From: Turritopsis dohrnii
Taxonomy: Eukaryota > Cnidaria > Hydrozoa > Anthoathecata > Oceaniidae
Assembly: GCA_027922465.2 (NCBI GenBank)
Contig: BQMF02000001.1
Location: 434,001-498,000 of the forward strand
Length of the DNA: 64,000 nucleotides
Direction of reading: 5' to 3'
The translations under genes and the position numbers were made by a program. The notes under the pieces are model-generated. The model searched no databases. It had not been told where the DNA came from and saw only the letters and a list, made by a program, of their open reading frames with translations. Every line of letters starts with the position of its first letter. Position 1 is the stretch's first letter. Shown piece by piece: positions 56,035 through 63,153 of the stretch.

Positions 56035-56349
56035 ATGGCAACACTGAAACAACTAAGGCTGAAAGCGAAAGAAGAAGGTCTTCGAGGCTATTCTACGATG
56101 AACAAAAATGAACTTAATGAACTCTTGAGTGGTGGAATAAGGTACAAGCGGAACCAGCGCTCTATAGGAGTGCAGACAGAGTTCCCCGAGTGTCACGAAT
56201 GTGCACTGAATAGACTTTTTTGTAATCTCTCGAAAAAAGCGTTTGTCAAAAGACAAATTTATACATCGCCAGCAGGTGAGGAGACTGATGTTGAAACCGG
56301 AGAGATCGTAGGCTATGAGGTTGACTGTACCAGGCATTACTTCAAGTAA
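56035..56349 (+). CDS. SAP-like DNA-binding protein with cysteine cluster (104 residues)
   Basis: Start chosen at ATG 56035 (MATLKQLRLKAKEEGLRGYS); the open frame extends upstream into the previous gene. Residues 3-31 form a SAP/Rho-N-like helix pair very similar to the first 30 residues of the polymerase in this element. The C-terminal part has FPECHECALNRLFCNLSKKA, four cysteines and a histidine that could bind zinc, then a GEETDVETGEIVGYEV stretch. Probably binds DNA; it might recognise the same site as the polymerase N terminus. Confidence 0.65.
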   Translation: MATLKQLRLKAKEEGLRGYSTMNKNELNELLSGGIRYKRNQRSIGVQTEFPECHECALNRLFCNLSKKAFVKRQIYTSPAGEETDVETGEIVGYEVDCTRHYFK

Positions 56350-56394
56350 ATGTCTCCCACTTGACGTCCATACGTGTGCAAGTTGGAAGTTGTT

Positions 56395-56409
56395 TCTATA
56401 AGAAAGATG
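56395..56409 (+). promoter_or_regulatory. TATAAGAAAG start box of the BRO-like gene
   Basis: CTATAAGAAAGATG, a variant of the TTATAAGAGAAATG box of the bidirectional promoters; it decides the start at 56407. Confidence 0.5.
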
Positions 56410-57181
56410 ACCTTATCTTTATTCAACGGATTATCAACCATTGAAGTACTTTTTGATGGACAAAACCAACCATTCATTCACAGAGCACAATTTGGTAAGT
56501 TCTTAGGGTTGAAGCACATAGATACATCTGTTCCAGATACTATGAAGCGTGAGCAACTCACTAGAGCAGAACTTGAAGAGGGGTCCCATCTGATGGGACC
56601 CCTTGGGAGGTCGCGAAACCCCCACGATGTGTTCCTTTCCTTAGAGCTCGCTCTCTACTATCGTAATGCGTAGTGAAAAACCTACTGCAGCTTTAGCCCG
56701 AAACTGGTTGCTTAAAGAGATTATCCCGAGAGGCTTTAACAAGATTATCCAAGAAAAGCAAAATGCTATTGAGAAAGCTGAAGCAGCTCTGGCTCTGATG
56801 AACGACGATCTCATAGAAGCGCAAACTGAGCTTGTAGAGCGTGATCAAATAATTGCTGAGCTGGAGCAACGCTACGTACCACATCGAAAACCGATCGACA
56901 ACATTCTTTGTGTTGTGGAGACGCGGAGCACTACTTCAACACATCCGTACTACATGATACGATGTCAACGAAAGCAACTTAGGCAGAGATTAAATCTACT
57001 GCGGATCAAGTACCCTGAGATGGAAGAACTCGGTAAATGCGAAGACGCCAACGCCGTACATGCATGGCACCGGTTCCGAGAAGATGTCCTGGGTAGGGAG
57101 AATTTCTACAAAAACCACTTTACTCTGCCCGATGTTGATACGCGGGAATTGTTCGAGGGTATGTTCGATATCGACATGTAA
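56407..57181 (+). pseudogene. BRO/MSV199-type protein with one frame break
   Basis: The first part (56407-56673) has the BRO-N/KilA-like pattern (FIHRAQFGKFLGLKHIDTSV, FLSLELALYY). The second (56666-57181) continues with MRSEKPTAALARNWLLKEII, a coiled coil (ALMNDDLIEAQTELVERDQI) and the C-terminal domain typical of these proteins (PYYMIRCQRKQLRQRLNLL, AVHAWHRFREDVLGRENFY). The two frames overlap by 8 bp around 56666-56673, where one continuous gene is expected, so there is a one-base shift or programmed slippage. BRO-like proteins of large DNA viruses bind DNA and modulate transcription. A TATAAGAAAG box precedes ATG 56407. A 23-bp palindrome lies in the coding sequence at 56580-56602. Confidence 0.75.
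56569..56613. repeat. 45-bp block with 23-bp palindrome, copy 1 (coding)
   Basis: The palindrome 56580-56602 has arms GGGGTCCCATC and its exact complement around a single T. It lies inside the BRO-like reading frame. The full 45-bp block recurs at 57213-57257 with three differences. Confidence 0.9.
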
Positions 57182-57212
57182 CGTTTTGTAGCTACTATGA
57201 AGCGGAGGATAA

Positions 57213-57257
57213 GAACTTGAAGAGGGGTCCCAACGGTTGGGACCCCTTGGGAGGTCG
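57213..57257. repeat. 45-bp block with 23-bp palindrome, copy 2 (intergenic)
   Basis: The palindrome 57224-57246 has arms GGGGTCCCAAC and complement around a G. It lies between the BRO-like stop and the TFIIS-like start. It differs from copy 1 only at the central base and at one base pair changed on both sides. Confidence 0.9.
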
Positions 57258-57266
57258 AGTAAATAA

Positions 57267-57497
57267 ATGGAAGACTTTTCAAATCCAATATTTGACTCTG
57301 CCAAGGATAGACTCCTTAAAATATTCAACGAAATGTCAAAGCCTAGAGCGACTGCTCCAGAACAAACATTGTATACTTGCCATCGCTGTGGGAGCAGGAA
57401 CATTCTTTCAATACCAAAACAAGTCAGGTCATGTGACGAGGGAACGTCAGTGTTCAATGAGTGTAACAACTGCCATAGCAAGTGGAGGGATGGATAA
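57267..57497 (+). CDS. TFIIS-like zinc ribbon protein (76 residues)
   Basis: The C-terminal 40 residues match the transcription elongation factor IIS ribbon: YTCHRCGSRN (C38, C41), then KQVRSCDEGTSVF with the acidic Asp-Glu pair (D57-E58) that reaches into RNA polymerase II to trigger transcript cleavage, then NECNNCHSKWRDG (C66, C69). The N-terminal 30 residues are a short helix; the other TFIIS domains are absent, as in small viral versions. It would help host or viral polymerase through pauses or shift host transcription. Starts at AAATAAATG and ends 12 bp before a strong hairpin. Intact. Confidence 0.85.
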   Translation: MEDFSNPIFDSAKDRLLKIFNEMSKPRATAPEQTLYTCHRCGSRNILSIPKQVRSCDEGTSVFNECNNCHSKWRDG

Positions 57498-57508
57498 TAC
57501 AAATGTCG

Positions 57509-57534
57509 TTTTGTAGCTTTACCAAGCTACAAAA
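57509..57534. terminator. Hairpin between convergent genes
   Basis: Perfect 11-bp stem TTTTGTAGCTT / AAGCTACAAAA with a 4-base loop, lying between the stops of the TFIIS-like (plus) and SLATT-like (minus) genes. Candidate bidirectional terminator. Confidence 0.65.
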
Positions 57535-57558
57535 CATAAGGAGGAGGTGCCTCATACA

Positions 57559-58197
57559 TCACATAGCAGGTGCACTCGGGGTATCTGAACTGCTCACGAG
57601 CTTTTTTGCGATTTCTTCGCGACCTTCTTTCCTTCCACGTTCCAAAAGCTCTTGCTTCTGATGTTCGTAAAGCTGTTTGATCACCTTCCTTGATCGTTTT
57701 CGCAGCTCTTGCTTCTGATGTTCGTAAAGCTGTTTCTCCTCCATAATTCGAGTAAACTCAGGATGATCGATGGTACCGTCTTCGTAGACTTTTGATATTA
57801 GCACACGCAGACTGTCTAGAACGGTCTGCGCAGCGAATGCGATATCATGATTTTTCTGTCTTTTTACATCGAAAATAGAGGCACATTTTTGAATACCGCT
57901 CATTATTAGACCCACCACGAGAGCTGTCACACACAGCGCGATGCTCATCGAAGTATCCATTTCTGATACCAAGCATGCAATCTCACCACCAGAGAGTACA
58001 ACATTCACCGCGATCAGAAAGTAACATGCATATTTCGCAACTGCTGAGTAGTGTGAAAATTTGCGCTCTAAAGATGTTCGACTTTCTAGTTCCCGAGATA
58101 GGTATGCTTCCGTCTCCTTCACCGCTTGAATTCTATAGTTTTTTGCGTATCCATTCTCTGGGTCTGGTAAAACAGGATATAGCTTCTCCGTATTCAC
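57559..58197 (-). CDS. Two-helix membrane protein with SLATT-like architecture (212 residues)
   Basis: Order: an N-terminal amphipathic helix (VKETEAYLSRELESRTSLER), two membrane helices (about 54-76 and 84-103), then a long helix (HDIAFAAQTVLDSLRVLISK) and a charged tail with a duplicated block (KQLYEHQKQEL twice, also repeated at DNA level at 57645-57735). This helix-2TM-helix layout matches SLATT domains, membrane effectors that in bacteria are coupled to nucleotide sensors and are thought to form pores; eukaryotic members exist. No partner sensor is seen here. The fit is architectural, so an unrelated viral membrane protein is also possible. Intact frame. Confidence 0.6.
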   Translation of the reverse strand: MNTEKLYPVLPDPENGYAKNYRIQAVKETEAYLSRELESRTSLERKFSHYSAVAKYACYFLIAVNVVLSGGEIACLVSEMDTSMSIALCVTALVVGLIMSGIQKCASIFDVKRQKNHDIAFAAQTVLDSLRVLISKVYEDGTIDHPEFTRIMEEKQLYEHQKQELRKRSRKVIKQLYEHQKQELLERGRKEGREEIAKKLVSSSDTPSAPAM

Positions 58198-58217
58198 TGT
58201 CGTACATTGCCATCTGT

Positions 58218-58900
58218 TTATTTGAAGACGACGAGCATATTGATAGCTTGTAAATCAACTTTCCTGCCTTGATCGTCGGTGACGTAAAAATTCAACGTTC
58301 GCGTTGAGGACCTCAATTTGCTGGGGAACATAGGACGTTCATAGTGATACGATATGATGTCGCCATACTCGTACTCTCGTTTCTGAAGATCAAATTCGTG
58401 CAAGATACCCGACCCTTTACCGTTCTCCATCAGCATCGTTGTGTTTTCGAATTCCTCACAGTACAGCCGTATAGACTTGAACGGGAAAAAGTTTGAAAAA
58501 GACTTGTAGAGGCCTTCCTACGAAAAATCTATGTTTCGGACTTTCTAGACCTAGCAAGTGTAGAAGACCTTCCGTCATTATTACCTTGTACCCTTTGGAT
58601 ACTGATAACTGAAGCTTACCATCACATAGTCTGATCTAGATATACGCTTTGAAGTGATCTTGCATTTATATTATCGCGAATATACTTTGACGTATATAAC
58701 CCAGGTGCGAAGTTAATTTGGATTGGATCGGGGTCTGTTGCTACTTGATCTTTCGTGATGGTTATCGTTTGATGCTTCTCGAGGTTGAACCACCCTACGT
58801 ACAACATTGCACTTTTTATCCCAATCTCTGTGCCTTCTTTTAACTCTATTGGTAACTTGGTTTCTCCAAGATGCTTGACTTTCAGATATGTTTCATACAT
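58218..58900 (-). pseudogene. Penton-like minor capsid protein candidate, two frame breaks
   Basis: Coding signal continues from ATG 58900 through three frames, changing near 58625 and near 58490 (a T-rich run), to a stop at 58218. The first segment (MYETYLKVKHLGETKLPIEL, then a strand-rich stretch) and the last (SYHYERPMFPSKL, TLNFYVTDDQGRKVDLQAIN) look like beta-strand jelly-roll sequence, and the ending resembles the close of penton-type proteins of metazoan Polintons. Its divergent partner gene starts 14 bp away. The breaks imply this copy cannot supply the protein. Identity as penton is moderate; it could be another minor virion protein. Confidence 0.5.
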
Positions 58901-58917
58901 TTATTATAAGAGAAATG
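58898..58917. promoter_or_regulatory. 14-bp bidirectional promoter between two start codons
   Basis: The two divergent ATGs (58900 minus, 58915 plus) are separated only by TTATTATAAGAGAA, which contains TATA-like words on both strands. Nearly the same sequence, inverted, separates 61251 and 61268. Confidence 0.7.
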
Positions 58918-59997
58918 AACTACGACAAGGTGCGGTATATACCAAAATTCGGGCAACCCAGTACACTCTTAGCTGCTAAGGAACTGTGGGAGCAAAGGAT
59001 CGTTGTGGATCAACAAGGGAGCTTTTTCATCGCTAAGTTTCGCGATATTTTCTCATTTCCGTTTGTACCCATGAAAAATGACATATGGCTCGATATCGAC
59101 ATGTACCCAGGACAGTTATCTTTTGCTACCTGGTTAGCTACGACTGGTTGCGGCATATCAACGCAACATCTACACCATAAGAACCCTATGATTGCGAGCA
59201 TCTACCGCTTTCACGTCTATTTTCAGATACGTCTGATCTTGAAGCAACTTGAAATTCCTCTACCAAGTGAACTAAGCTTCAACCCGCGAGATAACAAATA
59301 CAATTCAAGTGCGTTCAAGACGCTCTCTGCAGAGTTTGACATACCAGCTGACAAGTTCTTCTGGCGATACCCTGCTCGCATGCGGAGAATTGGCAAGAGT
59401 TGGCAATTCTACGTCCAAAATGATGTTAATGCTGGGTTAAGTAGAGCTGGTATACAACGCTTGTCGCAGAGTACGCGGATGTACGCACGAATGCTTTTAG
59501 AAAGTCAGGCGAGTGCACGTTCCGTTATAGCGGGTGACACTGGACGTGCCTTGGATGCTCAAAAGATCTTCATGACCGCAGTAGAGCAAGCGATCCGGAA
59601 AGACACCTCTTTAGCGGAAGAGATTGGTAAGTTCCAGAAAGCCTTAAGTTACGCTAGATCGGAACCTGATTTTGGCGTTGCCCTCGGTACATACCTAATA
59701 CCCAGCGATTTAAAGCTTGGGAATCTCGACAACATCTCTGATTTTTCGACAAAGCTTACCGTTGCGACTCACATCGGTAAACTACCACCACCACCTAAAC
59801 AACACTCTTTGGGAGCATTTCAGGGTCGCAGAATGGCTTCCTCCGATCCTCCAACATCTTCCGTTAAGCGAGCTCAAACATCTCCCGTTAAGCAAGTTCC
59901 AACGTCTTCCGCGGCTAAGCAGCATGAAGAAGAAAAGCAAGCTCTCATGTGGGTAGGTGTCGGTTTAATTGCGGTTCTTTTGTATTTCAAACCATAG
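58915..59997 (+). CDS. Polinton protein with C-terminal membrane anchor, unknown (360 residues)
   Basis: Start at 58915 behind the promoter box (the frame runs open from 58888). Globular N-terminal two thirds with aromatic-rich segments (FIAKFRDIFSFPFVPMKNDI, FFWRYPARMRRIGKSWQFY), then a helical region (LLESQASARSVIAGDTGRA), a proline/serine linker with repeated SSVKRAQTSPVKQ-type units, and a terminal membrane helix (ALMWVGVGLIAVLLYFKP). Similar layouts occur in other animal Polintons but I cannot name the function; a virion membrane-anchored protein is likely. Its last 33 bp overlap the 3' end of the convergent neighbour. Confidence 0.7.
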   Translation: MNYDKVRYIPKFGQPSTLLAAKELWEQRIVVDQQGSFFIAKFRDIFSFPFVPMKNDIWLDIDMYPGQLSFATWLATTGCGISTQHLHHKNPMIASIYRFHVYFQIRLILKQLEIPLPSELSFNPRDNKYNSSAFKTLSAEFDIPADKFFWRYPARMRRIGKSWQFYVQNDVNAGLSRAGIQRLSQSTRMYARMLLESQASARSVIAGDTGRALDAQKIFMTAVEQAIRKDTSLAEEIGKFQKALSYARSEPDFGVALGTYLIPSDLKLGNLDNISDFSTKLTVATHIGKLPPPPKQHSLGAFQGRRMASSDPPTSSVKRAQTSPVKQVPTSSAAKQHEEEKQALMWVGVGLIAVLLYFKP

Positions 59998-61251
59998 CCA
60001 GTTGCCTATCAGACCAACCCCCAAAACTACGACTAGCCATGCATTGCTTGCTAGAGCTATGACACCTTTCTTCAGAAAGTTTAAGAGCCAGCTTACAACA
60101 CTTCCAATGATCCCCGGCAATGCAGCTCCAAGTTTGCTTGCAAGTTTTCCGAGAAGGCGTCCTAGTGCTTCGAGCTGCTTCTTCACCCATTGCTGCACAC
60201 CAGCTCTTCCAGAAGCAGCAGGAGGACTTCCTGGAGGAGCACCACCACCACCTGTGAGAGAGGTTGCTATCGTCGATATTACCAGCGAAAACGCTGTTAA
60301 GATTGAAACGATTGTGATGCCTTGCTCTCGAAAGAGGATGCAAAGTTTCTCCCCTAGTGTTCTATCCTTGTCGAGGACTTTGAATACCGTCTCTTTGATG
60401 CGCGACCACTGGCTAGACAACTCCTTGCGGTTACCACTGAGCACCTCTAGTCGATCTGCACGCTCCGCTTTCAAATTGGAAAGTCGTCGCTTAATCTCTT
60501 CTTGTATTTCAGGATTGCTTGTTTCACCTAGTTTACGTTCTTCTTTTGCTATTTGATTATCGAGTTCGCCTAATTTTGCTAAGTTGTTCTCCAACTCCCC
60601 ACGTATTCGTTTTAGTGCATCGTCTAAGCCTCTAAGTTCACGCAAATTAAATTCAATCCCATGCTCGCGTAAGAACTCCTCTACCTCTAACGTTTTTTGG
60701 GTGCCTTGCTCCAGCATTTCACCCAATACCTCCCTCGCATTTGAGATTTTGTCGAGGACTTGACTGTCATCCAAGCTATCCATTTCAATATTTTCTAGTT
60801 GTTTCGCCAGTTTACGTCTTCCCTTATGCATCCAGTCTGGTGTACTATCAACACCTAACTGGGTTTTTATAGCAGCCTCACCACCTAGGGTTTTCAAAAT
60901 ACTTTCTTCTTTATAAAATCCTCCCCTTTTTTTCGTTAATTGGTGCCATTCATCATTTTTATAAAATTCAACTTTTACAACACCTGGTGTTTTCGTTGAA
61001 GTTACTCGAAACCGATCCAAAGCTAAATTAGGATCTCCTTCTATACCGAGATACTTGTATAACTCTTCTATTGTCTGTCTTTTAATTTCTATTCCCTGCT
61101 GAATTGATGTGCTTGGTATTTCAGAAGAATCGCCTGTGTCAGATATAAGCGGTGTAGTGTCAGATATAAGCGGTGTAGTGTCAGATGTAAACGATGTATC
61201 TTCTACATCGTCAAAGTTACCGTAAGGTGTTTCAAATGAGTTAAAGGCCAT
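59965..61251 (-). CDS. Coiled-coil membrane protein of the Polinton (428 residues)
   Basis: Start set at 61251 behind the promoter; the frame is open to 61269. Acidic N terminus with short SDTTPLI repeats (three near-identical copies), then a long coiled coil (about residues 150-280: NLAKLGELDNQIAKEERKLG), a hydrophobic helix (GITIVSILTAFSLVISTIAT), a GGGGAPPGSPP linker, amphipathic glycine/leucine helices (LEALGRLLGKLASKLGAALP) and a final membrane helix (LVVVLGVGLIGNWLWFEI). The layout recalls viral membrane-fusion or internal scaffold proteins, but this is inference. Divergently paired with the capsid gene through a 16-bp promoter, so the two are probably made together. Confidence 0.75.
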   Translation of the reverse strand: MAFNSFETPYGNFDDVEDTSFTSDTTPLISDTTPLISDTGDSSEIPSTSIQQGIEIKRQTIEELYKYLGIEGDPNLALDRFRVTSTKTPGVVKVEFYKNDEWHQLTKKRGGFYKEESILKTLGGEAAIKTQLGVDSTPDWMHKGRRKLAKQLENIEMDSLDDSQVLDKISNAREVLGEMLEQGTQKTLEVEEFLREHGIEFNLRELRGLDDALKRIRGELENNLAKLGELDNQIAKEERKLGETSNPEIQEEIKRRLSNLKAERADRLEVLSGNRKELSSQWSRIKETVFKVLDKDRTLGEKLCILFREQGITIVSILTAFSLVISTIATSLTGGGGAPPGSPPAASGRAGVQQWVKKQLEALGRLLGKLASKLGAALPGIIGSVVSWLLNFLKKGVIALASNAWLVVVLGVGLIGNWLWFEIQKNRN

Positions 61252-61270
61252 TTCTCTTATAATAAACATG
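61249..61270. promoter_or_regulatory. 16-bp bidirectional promoter of the capsid and coiled-coil genes
   Basis: CAT and ATG start codons enclose TTCTCTTATAATAAAC. It is the inverted near-copy of the promoter at 58898-58917, and the same TTATAATAAA word precedes the capsid start. Confidence 0.7.
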
Positions 61271-62524
61271 TATGGTATTGCAAACCCTCATAAGGAATAT
61301 ATGACTCGCTTTGCCTTCAACGCACCGCGTCAGCATGTCAAGATCTCGAATACACCAAGTACCATTGACCAGACTCTATATCTAGATGTGAGGCTGCCGA
61401 ATCTAGGTGCTAATGATGTCATTCTACCAGAATCGCTCAAGCTTACGTTTGATATCAAACTCAACTCCACCGATACAGGACGCTACATCGTCAACAACTT
61501 GGGAAAGGCTTTGATCGAACAGTTGACTATCAGTTACGAAGGAAACATCATCCAAGACATTCAAAATGCGGATGTGATGGAAATTTACAAGGACAGATGG
61601 CTACCTGAGGAAATGCAAGTGGAACGTATCCAACAGGGAATAGATCCGGAGGGTAATGTGAACAAGCTCAGAGTCACACCGGGTGCAACGAGTACTTCAA
61701 CGAGTAATTCCGCCCTGGCAGCTGTCTATGGTAACCGTTTTGCCATTCCTCTATGGGAATTTTTTGAACTCGTCAAGCATCTCCCCTATGTACAGCTTCG
61801 CGATCGTTTAAGCTTCAAAATTAAATTCGCAGAGTATGGAAAGGTCATCAAAGATGCAGGATCAGGATCAGGTGCTTCGAAGAAAGATCCTGACGGCACC
61901 TACACTATCTCCAACATTGCTCTAGAATTCGACAAGGTAGAAGATTCTGACTTCAAACTAAAGGTCTACAATGAACTTGCCAATAGGCGACTACCCTACA
62001 CCCGTGTTTTACGACATAGAATAATCCCTTTGGACAAGAAAGATACCGCCTGGAATATACAGGTAAACGTGCCCAGCGAGAGTTTAAAGGCTCTTGTTCT
62101 ATTCTTTCTTGATCCAGACAAACGAAAAGCATACGCTATGGATAACACCCATTACTACAACCCGAAAATCAGCAAGGTAGACATTACCATCGAAGGAGAG
62201 CCTAATCAACTCTATACACAGGGCTTACTTCCAGAAGAAATGTATGCCCCGGCACGGAAGTATTTCACTTCCAATGAACTGCTGCCGGCCATTAGTCCTT
62301 CTAAATTCTTTGATTCTAATTACTGTCTTTTTATCGACTTTCGAAGTGTTGCTGACAATACTCTACATGGTGCGGGGAGGCGCCTCAAAAACACTTCAGA
62401 TGGTGTCACACTGCAGATCACCAAAAAAGCTGATGGTGCGGGAGCCATCCAATGTTACCTCTTTGTGCTACAAGATGGACAGGTTAACTTCATGAATGAG
62501 CGCTTCCACAGTGTCGGCTACTAA
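61268..62524 (+). CDS. Major capsid protein (double jelly-roll)
   Basis: 418 residues, the usual size. Strand-rich throughout, with the N-terminal pattern of Polinton/adintovirus capsid proteins (FAFNAPRQHVKISNTPSTID, LYLDVRLPNL, LPESLKLTFDIKLN) and a second beta domain beginning near residue 230 (RRLPYTRVLRHRIIPLDKKD). Trimers of such proteins form pseudo-hexameric capsomers. The frame is intact. The packaging ATPase follows after 5 bp and the gene is divergently paired with the coiled-coil membrane protein. Confidence 0.88.
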   Translation: MYGIANPHKEYMTRFAFNAPRQHVKISNTPSTIDQTLYLDVRLPNLGANDVILPESLKLTFDIKLNSTDTGRYIVNNLGKALIEQLTISYEGNIIQDIQNADVMEIYKDRWLPEEMQVERIQQGIDPEGNVNKLRVTPGATSTSTSNSALAAVYGNRFAIPLWEFFELVKHLPYVQLRDRLSFKIKFAEYGKVIKDAGSGSGASKKDPDGTYTISNIALEFDKVEDSDFKLKVYNELANRRLPYTRVLRHRIIPLDKKDTAWNIQVNVPSESLKALVLFFLDPDKRKAYAMDNTHYYNPKISKVDITIEGEPNQLYTQGLLPEEMYAPARKYFTSNELLPAISPSKFFDSNYCLFIDFRSVADNTLHGAGRRLKNTSDGVTLQITKKADGAGAIQCYLFVLQDGQVNFMNERFHSVGY

Positions 62525-62529
62525 AATAA

Positions 62530-63135
62530 ATGAACCTTATTAAAGATCCTTGTACCACCATTTTTTCAGGACCGACAGGCTGTGGCAAGACGGAACTGGC
62601 TCTACGCTTACTACAGAACCACTTCAAGCACCACTTTGACTACATCGTCATTCTCTGTCCTTCCCTCCGATGGAATACAACCTATAAAGACTGTACGATT
62701 CTCTGGGAAGATGATGATGTTTTTCTGATCGAACCTACACCACAACAGGACTTACTATATTGGATTGAGATATTCACCAAGCAATTGGCAGGGCAGGAAA
62801 CCTTATTCATCATCGATGATTCCATAGCTGATGAGAAACTCGATAAGAAGAGGACTCCACTTCTCAATCTAAGTACCACAGGACGTCATCAAAAACATAG
62901 TCTATGGCTTCTCACCCAAGTCTACACAGCTCTTCCAAAAACTATCAGACGGCAAGCAAAGATGCTATTCGTTTGGTATCCTAAAGAGAAGAGTGATGTT
63001 AAGCTTATCGATGATGAAACCAATGTCATCAAAAACGACTGGAGTGACATCTTGCAAGAATTGGATGCTTCAGAACACGCATATCTTTACATACGATGTA
63101 GGTTCCCAAGGAGTTACAAGGTTGTTCTTCAATAA
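62530..63135 (+). CDS. A32-type genome-packaging ATPase (FtsK/HerA superfamily)
   Basis: 201 residues. Walker A GPTGCGKT at residues 14-21, Walker B LFIIDD near residue 96-101, then the sensor region LSTTGRHQKHSLWLLTQ. It would pump the element's DNA into capsids. It starts at AATAAATG directly after the capsid gene, consistent with joint late expression, and converges with the ankyrin-like gene; a hairpin lies across the two stops. Intact. Confidence 0.93.
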   Translation: MNLIKDPCTTIFSGPTGCGKTELALRLLQNHFKHHFDYIVILCPSLRWNTTYKDCTILWEDDDVFLIEPTPQQDLLYWIEIFTKQLAGQETLFIIDDSIADEKLDKKRTPLLNLSTTGRHQKHSLWLLTQVYTALPKTIRRQAKMLFVWYPKEKSDVKLIDDETNVIKNDWSDILQELDASEHAYLYIRCRFPRSYKVVLQ

Positions 63136-63153
63136 GTATACAAACTTATTGAA
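63128..63153. terminator. Hairpin across convergent stops
   Basis: Stem TTCAATAAGT / ACTTATTGAA (10 bp), 6-base loop; it contains the stop codons of both the ATPase (plus) and the ankyrin-like gene (minus). Confidence 0.6.
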
